Shown: positions 38,901 to 50,900 of the stretch, piece by piece
Numbering within the stretch: the stretch's first letter is position 1
Layout of the letters: each line of letters begins with the position of its first letter
Assembly: GCF_016801865.2 (NCBI RefSeq)
Contig: NC_068939.1
Coordinates: 125,520,176-125,584,175 of the forward strand
Direction: 5' to 3'
Length of the DNA stretch: 64,000 nucleotides
Source: Culex pipiens pallens
Lineage: Eukaryota; Arthropoda; Insecta; Diptera; Culicidae
Position numbers and translations under genes: made by a program
The notes under the pieces: model-generated
The model's database searches: none
Seen by the model: the letters and a program-made list of their open reading frames with translations, nothing else
Told to the model about the DNA's origin: nothing

Positions 38901-41900
38901 GTGTCAAAATATAAAATGTCTGATCGAAATAAATCTGACCAAACATTTCAAAACGGCCAAAAATGCTTTTATAGTGGAATCGGGGTTAAGTGGACCCTGG
39001 ATGGTTTTTGTGGTGCAAGTGGTTATTTTTACTGGATTTCTGAGACATTTTCACATAAGTCACGTGTATTTTGGATTGCCGCACAAAACCTCCGCTCTAA
39101 ATAGAGAGCGATTTTCAAGAAAAATGTTGGAAAATGGGGAAATGAGGCAAAATGGACCCTTTGCCGCTTCGTCAACAATCGATTCCCCGGATTTTTTATT
39201 TGCATAGGATACAATGTTTTCCATACTTAGAATCCAGCCGCAATCAATTTAGTTCGATTTTGGGTTCCATTTCGCCCTTTGTGCTATGGTTTGATTTTCG
39301 AAACCGACATTTACGGATGTACCTACTTTTTTCGTAAAGGAACCTGACTGTAAAAATCCCCCAGCCATCTCGTGAAGTACACTGTTAGTCCGTCCACTGG
39401 AACTCTCAGCCCGTGTTTTTTCACGAATGGATACATTTTTAATAGTGTACCGTTTTGAAGCAAAATTTTCTTCAATTATTTTTTGGGGAAAAAAGTGATT
39501 TTCTAACAGAAGTCTAAATAATATCATAAATTTCTTTTCAAATTGTCACACATCAAAACAAATTAATTCTCGTGAATCCTTTATAAATATTGACTTTTCA
39601 AACGATTTGAAAAAAAAAGCCTTTCATCATTTTCAGCTCAATCACTGTGTTCACAATCCTTCCCACCTCCCCTGTATCTTTACGGCCACCTTTACATTTC
39701 CCAGCTCTCTCCCTCTCTCGGCACTTCCTGCAACTTCCACTCCCTGCGCAATCTCCACTTCCAAACGACGCCACCCAAATGGACAACGGTGTGTGTCTTA
39801 CTCCAACGGCGGTGTGGCGCGTCCATCGCGATCTCCTTTGTGCACCATATTCTAAACAGAGAGAGAGAGAGAGTGAGAGCAAGCGCGCGCGAAACCCTCT
39901 CGCGCAAAGATCGCGACGATCGCGTCTTAACCTTTCCGCCAGTCTTGGTTCAGCCGTGATCGCGAGTGCGAGGGAGTTGGATTTCTGGGTTTTACTCTTT
40001 TCTTCGTTACTGTTTGTTTGAAAAGATCGCGATCGATATTCGAGTGTTTTCGCGAGTGATCCCTCGTAACTTCTTGCAGAGAGAAGTGATTATTTTGGTG
40101 ATCGCTCACTCGAGCAACACTTCTAATTGCCGCTGACAGTGATTGATCCGTGGTGTAAATTCGGAGTTGACGCCAAAGCGACTCGAGTTCGATTAAGCCG
40201 ATTCTAATCCTTGATTTATGAGCCTGCGGAATCGGATCACGGAAAATGAGTAGTAGTGCCGGGGGGACGTGTGGATCGTCGTTAAGGTGAAACCCCTCTA
40301 AGAGGTGATGATGGCGCCAAATCGGTTTTAGTGAGCTCCGGAATAGTGTGGTCAATTTATGGCCAGTGAGAGGCGCGATCGTGAGAGGAATTTACACAAC
40401 CAGCTAGACCAGCTGCCTAATCGGAGTTACTAAGCTGCTTTGGCGGAGACAACAGAAACAGAAAGAGATCGAGCGCCAAATCGATATTGAATGGTACGTT
40501 ACCTGTAAAGACCAACAAATGAAACAACGCAAATAGTCGTCGATCGATCGATCGATTGTCGCATTTGTCTCTAATGATTTGATAAATTAGACGTTATTAG
40601 ACCGGTGTACAAGCTGCAGCAGCCGGTGGTCATTAGTCGCCAGGTGCCGCCACCGTCGTCATCGTCGTCGGGTGGAATAGTTTTGCTTGTTTACAAATAG
40701 TTGAGGGTGAATTAACCTTCGTCTAATGGCGTTTATGACTTGGGTTTGTGTGTTGCAAAATATTCTCAAGACACAGCGGTTCTGAGTGGCTTTAATGGGA
40801 TGGCAATTGATTTGATGGAATTTTTAAGTGTGATTTCAGTAATTCGAATAGTTGGGGGTTATTAGTAATGCGTGCAATCAGAACGATTGTTGCCTTTCCC
40901 TTGATCTAAAATACTTGATTAAAATCAATCTAAGATAGTTAGTATTCATCAAAGTCAAAGAAGAATTATATGTTTTGTATTGCAAATTGCGTTCTTGAAT
41001 GATAGTCTTATATAAAATGCTGACAAACAATTCTCATGTTGAAAAACGCCATATTTTAAGGAAAGTTCAACTTCGAATTCTTTTGAGGCCCCGTTGCCAG
41101 AGGGTGGGGGAAAATAAATATCTCTTTGAAGACATTTTCTTATTCTTCCAAAAATAGCAATACTAAATGCATCAGTTTGAGTGCTGAATAAATTCACTTT
41201 TCAATACAAGTGTCGAAAAGTAATACTTTTCAAAACTGTTTTAGAGTCACTTATCTTAATGGCAAATAGCATTCAAGTAAGGAAACAAACATATAGTGCT
41301 CCCGGGATTGCCTAAATTTTGTGAAAATTTTGAGTATTTCACAAAATTTTTTATAACTGTCGAAATTTATGAAAATATCCCAATCATTTGATGCCCATAT
41401 TTAAAACACTTAAATTTTTAGTTCTTTTTCGAAAATATTTAGTTTTGTGAAAAATTTGAGTATTAAAAAAAATGAGTAGTGCGGTGCCTGTGTGGACGCT
41501 CAGTCCTGTTTTTTCGTGTTATTTTCCGTCTCTTTTGTGTCGCTATTCGAGTGCATGGGGTGATTGGTCATTATAATTAAATAATGGCATCAGTAGTGCG
41601 GTGCCTGTGTGGACGCGCAGTCCTGTTTTTTCGTGTTATTTTCCATCTCTTTTGTGTCGCTATTTGTGTACATGGGGTGATTGGATTTCTTCTGATTCGT
41701 GTTGTTTTCATCTCTTTTGTGTCGCTGTTTGTGTGCATGGGGTGATTGGCCTTCTTCTTCTTCTTTTTTCTTTATTTTTAATTCGCGCGTTCGTTGGCCA
41801 ATGAGCTTATTTTTGTTCTCTTTACATAGTTTTCGATAGAAACGATCTGAATTCTTTTTTTTTTCGAGACAAGCAAGTCGTATTGCTGGATTAAGTCCTT

Positions 41901-44900
41901 TCTATATCATCGATGATCGGAAGGCACGCCGACGAATATGTTTTAAGGCTTATGATAAAAAATCATTTTAATGAATAAATCCCTTCTTACATCACCGTTG
42001 ATCGGAAGGCACGCCGACGAAGAATTTCTGGAGGATCGTGGTCGAATTAATACTATATTTAAAATTCTAGATAGCTATCTTTCGGATTCTATTGTGAGTA
42101 GCGGGACTTCGCGGTTACTATGCAACGTATTTTTTGGAGTCTTTTTATATTTTAAATTTATAAGTCCTTCTTTTATCATCGTTGATAGGAAGGCACGCCG
42201 CCGGTTAAGTTCGTTTAAGTTATTGTTTTAATTTCATTACAATCGGTTACGTGGTGTCCTGTTTTCTTTTCGTTTATATTCGTTGATCGTAATAATTTAT
42301 TCCAACTGGCAGCTTTAGTATTAACTAATCTACTATTTTTGACATTTGCTCGCGTTATCTTAATTGTACCAACAGTAAAAATATACTGATAAGTCCAGCC
42401 CATAGCACTACCGCTCGGTTGGCACGCGTTCGATTAAAACAAACTTTTTAAATAATCAATTATTTATCTTTCCGCAGCCGGCTGCCTAAGATTTAAAATT
42501 TCAACCGATAAACAAAATGCTCATGGTCACATCACTGCCACTCGTGAATCCTGACCTCATACCCATCTACTAACCCCCTCAAAACTCATGTGATACTTTG
42601 TCGGAGAAGCAGTCGATTGGGCGGTCTCTATCACTCAAGTATCGGACTAACATTCCCATCCACTTCCCCGTGACCCTACCACTGGTCGTGGCCGGCGCCG
42701 GTATTGATCAGCATGATAGGGGCCTTTGAGAAGTTGCGAAGCGAGGAAAGATAGCACCCACTTATCTTCCACGGCTCGTGGATGTAACTTCTGGAGGTCC
42801 TGGTCAATAACGGAGTAGCAACTGCGGGTGGGCACCTATGCTTATGCTTATGCTTATGCTTAAATTTGAGTATTAAAAAAATGTGATAAAACTTTCGAAA
42901 TGTATGAAAAATCCCTATCATTTGGGAACAACAATAAATTTTAGTTATTTTTTTAGAAAAAACTATCTTAATCCACCTGTGTGGTTGGAGCCTTCCTCAC
43001 TTATTACCAACAATGGCTGATATGATGGAATTGTACAAATTTCTATTTTTTAGATCCGAAATAAAAAAGTACATAAATATCACTTAAGTGGCCATACTTC
43101 GAGACAGGGTTGCCAGATCATCAATGTTTTGGACTCGATGGAAAGGTTTTTTGGCAACCTAACCAACGATGGGTCGGATGGTGGATCCGGACATAGTTTA
43201 CATACATTTAAGTGAGATCCGGCTTCCAAAAAGTACATAAATGTCACTTAAGTGACCATTCGAGACAGGGTTGCCAGATCTTCAATGTTTTGGACTTGTT
43301 GGAAAGATCTTTTGATAACCCAACCAACGATGGGTCGGATGATGGACCCGGACATAGTTTACATACATTTAAGTCAGATCCGGATATATGTGGAAACACT
43401 TTTTTATACATAACTTTTGAACTACTTATCGAAACTTCAATTTGTATAAAACTCGATCTATGGGACCCTAAACCCAGTCGAATGCAACAGGTTCGGATCA
43501 AATCGGTTCAGCTAGTGCCGAGAAACATGAGCTAGTTTGTTGGTCACATACATACATACATACATACACACACACATACACACAGACATTTGTTCAGTTT
43601 TCGATTCTGAGTCGATATGTATACATGAAGGTGGGTCTACGACGTTTTTATACAAAGTTCATTTTTAGAGCAGGATTATAGCCTTACCTCAGTGAGGAAG
43701 GCAAAAAGCATTTTCAGAATACAGGAAAAATACGTATTTTTGTGAAAATTTTGATGTAACTTTAATTGCAACATCATCCTGATCATTGGGACTGGCAACA
43801 CTAGCCAGCAACAGTCAACTGTTCGGAGCTCCTCAAACTTTTCGATTTTTTCGCCGTAATTAACAGCGTTTACCCGCGAGTTTGCTGCTCCAGCATGCCA
43901 AGGGCCAGCCGTGGCCGTGGCAGTTCGAGTGCGGCCTCGAAAAACCCGCGAAGTTCATCTACCGGCAGAGTGCAGAAAGGTAAACACACCAACGCCGCAT
44001 CGACCGCCATCGCGCACGGGAGCGTGCCCAGTGACGTCACCGATCCATCGTTTTTACACGTGTCATACCGCCCACGTGAGTCCCCAGTACGGACGAGACA
44101 ATCGACCCGGGCATCCGGAAGCACTTCCGGCCAGCAGCAGCAGCAGCAGTCCACCAGCACTACGACAACAACTACTTCCAACGTTCCCACCAGCAACGAA
44201 TTTGAGATGCTGAGTGGAGAAGAAAACAACACCGCCAGTGACAGCAGCAGTGCTAGCGACGACGATGACGATGATGAACTTGCGCGCAAGCAAGAAAAGA
44301 GGAAAAAATGCAACTCTCCGAAGGAACGACGTCCACCTCCAATTTTTGTTTTTTAAACGTTGGCAGACGATATTGACGAGTTGCTTGAGGGACACCAATA
44401 TTGTCTGAAAATTAGTAAAACTTCAGTGCAAGTTATAACGCACAATAAACAGAATTTCGACCTGGTGGTGAAGAAGTTGAAGTTGCGAAACTTCAAATTC
44501 TTCACATTTGATCCTGCAGAGAAGGTCCCAGTGAAGATCGTCCTTCAGGGATATCCGGACCGCCCGATCTCCGACCTGGAAGAACACCTGACGGGCGTCA
44601 AGGTTAAGCCTCGAGAAATAAAGGTGCTCTCGAAATCGACAACGGGGACAGGTACGTACACCTTGTACCTCCTGTACTTCGATCGCGGGTCCGTCAAAAT
44701 CCAGGACCTACGGCGGATCAAAGCATTGGACGGCTTCTTCGTGACGTGGCGATTCTACACGAAGAATCCGACCGACGCAGCGCAATGCCACCGCTGTCAA
44801 AAATTCGGACACGGTTCAAGAAACTGTAATCTTCCGCCCCGGTGCGTAAGGTGCGGTGAGACCCACTTCACCGAAAGGTGCAATCTTCCGCGGAAAGACC

Positions 44901-47900
44901 AGCTGGGGGAAAACGCCCAGCAGCACAAAGCGCGCGTCAAGTGCGCGAACTATGGTGGAAACCACACGGCGAATTTCCGTGGCTGTGCCGCGCGGAAAAA
45001 GTACCTCGAGGAGCAGGACAAGACTTCGAGCACGAACGCTGCAGCAGCTGGCGGCGGAGCGGTTCCATTGACCAACCCAGCGTTCCCTCCCGGTTGGAAA
45101 GGTTCCTACGCTAGAGTAGCCGCTTCTGGGAGCGGTACTTCACCGGGACAAGCAGACGTTACCGGAGATGACCTCTTCACGCTTCCCGAGTTTTTCGCTC
45201 TTGCTGGAGAGATGCTCACGCGCTTTCGTGCCTGCCGGAACAAGGCAGAACAATTCCAAGCTCTTAGTGAGCTGATGATGAAGTATATCTACAACGGATA
45301 AGCTGCCGTGTGCAGCGAAGTTTTTCGACGTCAAAAGACAAAACAAACTGTGATCTAGTTTTAAGCTTTTCTATTTCTATCCTTTTCCTTAGCAAATTTC
45401 GAAGGTTTTTTTAAAATAATTGTTCCTTCTGTTGACAAATCCATTGTTAGAATATCCAATTGCATCAAAATGAACTAAAGTACAAATCATAGCTGAAAGG
45501 TGCTCCAAAACTCTATTAGGTTATAAGAATTACGAAATTGTGAATTGATTATTTACTAATAAAAACTAATTGAATTGAAATTGAAACATCATCCTGGTTC
45601 CAAAACACCATGATTATTTGAAGTTTGGATGATTTTTCATAGGATTACAGCCAATGTCTCCCATATAGCCCAAACCCCATAAGCTCTGTGCTTCAGTTAT
45701 GCACGCCTCGGTTTTGCATCCCCCATACGCGGCATGACTGTACAATGTACATACCCATTTTCTATGATCATCCCCCAAAATTATATGGAGACTTGTATGG
45801 ATAAATCAATAATGCAAAATGACATTGACAATGATTTTTTGACATCCGGAATGCATGGCCAATGTTTCATCTATATCAAATAATGAAAATTTGAAAAGCG
45901 CGTAGAAACTTATCTCCCATGAATTATGAAAAACTCAACGGTATCTCTTTCCCAAGTATAGATCAATATTGATTAATGTTAATTTTGCAAAAACAGTAAA
46001 AAGTACCCGAGTTCAACCAAGTGAAAACGAACAAAAGCGTGTCACTTCTCTCTTTATCATTTCACTGAAAATCGGTGACGTCTAGAGCTGGTGAAATGGA
46101 AACCATAATCGATCACTCTCCCCCGTAGCGCTAAAGTTTTGCTACGCCACAGTTGAGAAATTAGCGAGCCAGTGTTGCCAACGGAACCAAAAAATTTGAA
46201 TCGCGTATAACGGGAAATCGATGCGCGCCAAAAGCAATAACATCGAAAACAGCCGGGTTAATTGATGCACTTTGTAATCATTTGCCGAAAGTTTTGGGCT
46301 GTGGAGGTGGTACGGTGAGCGGTTTAAGGGGTAGTATTGTTTCGCTTTCCGGAGAAGTGGCAAACTTAATTCTCGACTCATATGGCCAACAGGTGGACTA
46401 CATCAGCTCGGATAAGGAAACCATTATGCTATTGTTGAGGCAGTCATTTGGCAACAGTTTTTCAAGAAAAAGTGTTACAGCAAAAATTTCAAAATCCAGT
46501 GTTGCCAGCAGGCAAGTTTATTTTTCTCAGCGCGGAACTGAATCACGTTGGCCGAGGTAGTAATTAAGAACGTGACCTTTGGGGTGTTGTACCATTCCAT
46601 TCTGTGCGGCTCGACTGAGATTGTGATTTTCACCGGCCGAAAGCTTTCAGAGCACTTGCGCGCGACCTCCAAGGTTATCTTCCGGCGGGGATCCAACCAA
46701 CCGTCGGTGAAGGTTCACGGTGGCGTGCGCGCAGTTTGCTCTTAATGTGGTTTGGGTCGTGCCAACAAAAGAACAAGATCATTTCGGTGTGATGCTGTTT
46801 TGGGGGAGGGATTTGAATGAGCGCCTAGTGGCAAACGGGGAACCTTATTTTTGACGTTTTGAATTCAATGGTAAAGTTCTGTACTAGAAAAATCATAACT
46901 CTCCTCCACATTGTAGTTCGTGCTCGCCCAATTATAAAGTAAATAAACACATTATCCGCGCGCGACCATTTTGGAAGGGGGAGGAAGGAAAGTATAATCG
47001 TTTGCAAGCAAGCCTGCCTATTTAAGGAGGACCCTTTGGCGTCCAAAATTGAGGTCAAAACTTTGGACAGCTCGCTCGTTACGACTCATAAATCATAAAC
47101 CCATTTGCTTTATTTGGCTCCGTTTGCTTAACTTATAATTTAATCAAGAAAATATCTTCCAGAATTCACCTCAAACCCAAAATCATGCTCTGATTTATAA
47201 AGCCTGGTAGCAGACTCGAATGCAAATTACTCTGGTGGAGGAGGAAATCGTACATAAATTAACACCCAAATTGCCAAATTACACGCGCCTCCCACGGCAA
47301 CAACAAATTTAGTATTATTTTTTTGTAGAGTAAAAAGCACAACCGAAAAAAGAACACTAAAATTACGCGCGCGATAATTTACAAACACGGACGTCAGACC
47401 CGTCTTGAGGTGAGGAAGAGAGAATTTTTATTTCGAGAGCCAGATATGATGGGAAACCTATAAATCTATTTATAATAATTTCTGCCAGACTGGGGTCGAA
47501 AATTGGTTCCGAGATCCAGTTGTTTTTTCCTTCTTCTTCTTTTATTGGGAGCCGTCAATTAAGTCAGTTCCGAGTTCCGGACTTCAAAAAAAGATGAGGG
47601 GTGGGCAGAAAAGAGGTGAAACACATTAGGGTAGAGTAGTCATCAATGAGACACGGGGAACAATGATAAAATGGCTCTCACAAGTCGTTGTTTCAACCAA
47701 TCAGGCTCATATTTTGGGGAAAGGTGTGTCTACTGGATACACGTCTGCCATTATAGTGGCTTTGGTTATGGACGCTCCCTTGCAAATTTATTCATAAATG
47801 TTTGATTTTGGGGTGTAAAAGTAAATTATGCCTGTAAATTACATTTTCGCTCATAGGCTGCCATTAATACAAAAACTAATATTTCTCCAAATTTCTTTCG

Positions 47901-50900
47901 TCATTTCATAGGGCATGAGTTGGGCAACAATTGCCTTTCATTAGCTTTGACCAACATTAAGAATATACCCTGAATCCAGGGGTGTCTCATTGTTCCCCAC
48001 TCTTTTCAGCCCATGGGTAACAATGAGACACTTTGATTTTTCTTCATTAAACTTTTCAAAATCTAGAGAAATCCTTCAAAGCATGAATTGGAAGTGATTT
48101 GTGGCCTATTTATTGAGTTTTAACTTCATTTAACCAAAAATATAAAGTTATTTGGTATAAATAAATGGATTTTACTAAATTCAAATACTTTTTAGTATAA
48201 CTTTTGTTAATTAAAGTTTCAAGTTGGCAAAATTGCTTTAAAATGTTCAAGGCAAGTCACCTGCAATGGAACAATACAAAAATATGATGTTTCACTAGAA
48301 AAGTATTCATTTTCGTTGAGTGTCTCATTGTTCCCCAGCTGTCTCATTGTTCCTGCCAAGTGCGTCTACAATGAGACAGTTAAATAACTCTGGCTGTAGA
48401 GGTCGGATCGATCTCATATTTTGGTCAATGTTAGAACACATTAAAAGAAAGAAAATGCAACAAAAAGCTCATAAAAACAAGCTGATTAAAAAATTAGAAA
48501 AATCTTTGAAAGTTGAAAACCAAAAGTGTCTCATTGATGACTACCCTACCCTAATGCTAATGCTGCGGGGGAGAGCGGTTCGTCGCGCTGGAGACTTCAA
48601 CCGGGAGAAAGAAAAATTAACTCGTCAAAAGCTGAAGGAGGAGGGCAAGTGGTTAACTTGTTTTGTGGAGTAATTTTTGAAGGGGAAAGGAAACATGATA
48701 CGCGCCTATTTATGCACCATACAATTTGCCCTGGTTAGTTTTCGTGCTTTAGGGTTCGTTAATTTTATGACGCAACCATGAAAAGATCCGATTAATGGGA
48801 ATAAAAATTAAAAGACTTGAACGGCGGATAGCGACGAACCCTTCGAAGGGTTGTAAAATTAGAGTCCTAATTGAAATTATTGTTATTATTTTGAACATCA
48901 ACCCAAACAATTAATAAATATCAAACCACGTGGACACCTTAAGGGGGGGTGAGATTTAACTTGTATAGAAATTGTTCACAATAGGTGGGGGGAGTGGGGG
49001 TTGAGATTTCCAAAAAAAAAGTGTCTTTGCTATTTTGAATAAATTGAAAAGTTCGCTTCGCTTCGCTAGGAGACAGTGATTTTAGCGGATTGCAGACTGA
49101 ATTCTCGCCATGTGATGTGATGATGAATAGAACCAATTCCACCTGAACCAGATTCTCACCACCATGGCAGCCGTCCATTGCCGGCCGCTCCCATCTCCAC
49201 CGCGCACCAGGGACAAGGAAAGGGATTTAGAAGACGGGAAGTGTTGATGCTCCACTTTTTTCAGAGTATTAAGGGAAAATCTCCACGGTATACTCAAGTA
49301 AGTTTCGCTTGGAGTTGGACGGTTTTTGGGAAGGTGATTGGTCTGAGGAGCCGTTTGCATTGTTGTTCGAATTCTTCGTGTGTTCTCATTTTCTAATGGA
49401 AAAGCTTTCAATTCTGCTCATCTCTTATTGGATGAATTCTAGGGTACGTTATCCATTAGTGGACCCCTTTCCTATAGTGGACCCTCTGAAGGGTTTTTAA
49501 TGGAAAATTCAATAAAATCACAATTTCAAGCGTGTTGTTGTCTACAAATCTTTTATTTGGCATGTTCAGCATCATTTAGAACAATGTTGACTAACATTGA
49601 ATTGTCCTTTTCACCAAAATAAGTGTTTTGAGTTCGACATCTGAAATCAGCCAGGGCCACTAGCATTTTCACAACAAAACTGCATTTAAATTTTATGATT
49701 GAATTAACCATCCAATCATTTTTTGACTGATTATTTAACTTCAGCATGTCGAAGTAATGTAAGTTTAAGGATATTTACAAAAATAAAGCGAAGAAATGCA
49801 ATTTTCTAGCAAAAATTATGGGGGTCCAATATAGGACAACGAAAATCCAAACTTTTCCAAAAGTGGACCCCTGTTAATTAAACCTTCAAAAATGATGAAA
49901 ACTGTGTATTCAAGCAAAAGTTTCTCTAAAACATACAATAAATGCTTGTTGTTATCAACCTAAACGCATATTTTTTTAATTATGAGTATAAATATAGCTG
50001 TTTTCATGTTAAAAGTACCAATAATGCTGAAGCCGTAAGAATTTATAGTTAATCAAAACTATTGTTAATTGTACTTAACTGAAGCACCATAATTGCAGTT
50101 TGAAATGATATTTTATAATAATAAATCCATAACAAAACATTTTTTTTTCCAATAAACATGCGTGGTTTTATCAGCAACTGTAAACAATTCTATTGTTTAG
50201 TATCGGTCAACCATTTATGTAATTAATATGAAAAAATTTGCATCAAGATTACTTTTTTTAATCATTTTGATGTTTACAGTGGTTTTTGAGACGTTTTCTC
50301 TGATCTTTTTCGGAAATAAATGTGTTTAAATGTCTGTTTGGTTTTTTGTTGTTTAAAGCCAAATTTGTTAACAAAAAATATTTGTTTATGATGAAAAGTG
50401 AGGAAAATCCATCTTTTATTCATTATATCTATCATTAGACCTACACCATGCATCAAAACATCAAATATAGGTTAAATTTGGTATAAAAATAACAGTTTGC
50501 CTATAGTGGACCCGGGTCCACAATCGGATTATGGACCCGGGTCCACTATAGGTCCACAACAGGCAAAAAAACTTTTTTTTCAATTGGCTATTTTTCTGCT
50601 CAAAAACAAATAACTGATGAAACAAATAGTCAAAATTGTTCGAAAGACTTCAGTTTTCATTGTTTTGTACAAAGGGTTATGAAAAAGTGCTTAAAATATT
50701 GAAAATTTGTGAAAAATGTGCTTCGGCTCTTCTAGGGGGTCCACTAATGGTTAAAATACCCTATCAGTCGCACAGGCTATTTTTAGCGAGGTATTTTTAG
50801 ATTCAATTTCAAATGCGCTTGCAATCTTGCATGAAATCTTGTTTAAGTTCTGATATTCAACTTGCATTCAATTTGATTCTTTGTCCGATTTTTTTATTCA

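Noticed and set aside
44352..44358. TTTAAAC slippery heptamer at the ORF1 stop, suggesting programmed frameshifting
   Set aside because: The heptamer is in the wrong phase for tandem slippage, and the downstream frame is the same as the upstream frame, so a simple nonsense codon explains it.
48320..48673. 117-aa Lys-rich ORF
   Set aside because: It begins inside and runs past the end of a TA-flanked element, and no domain is visible.
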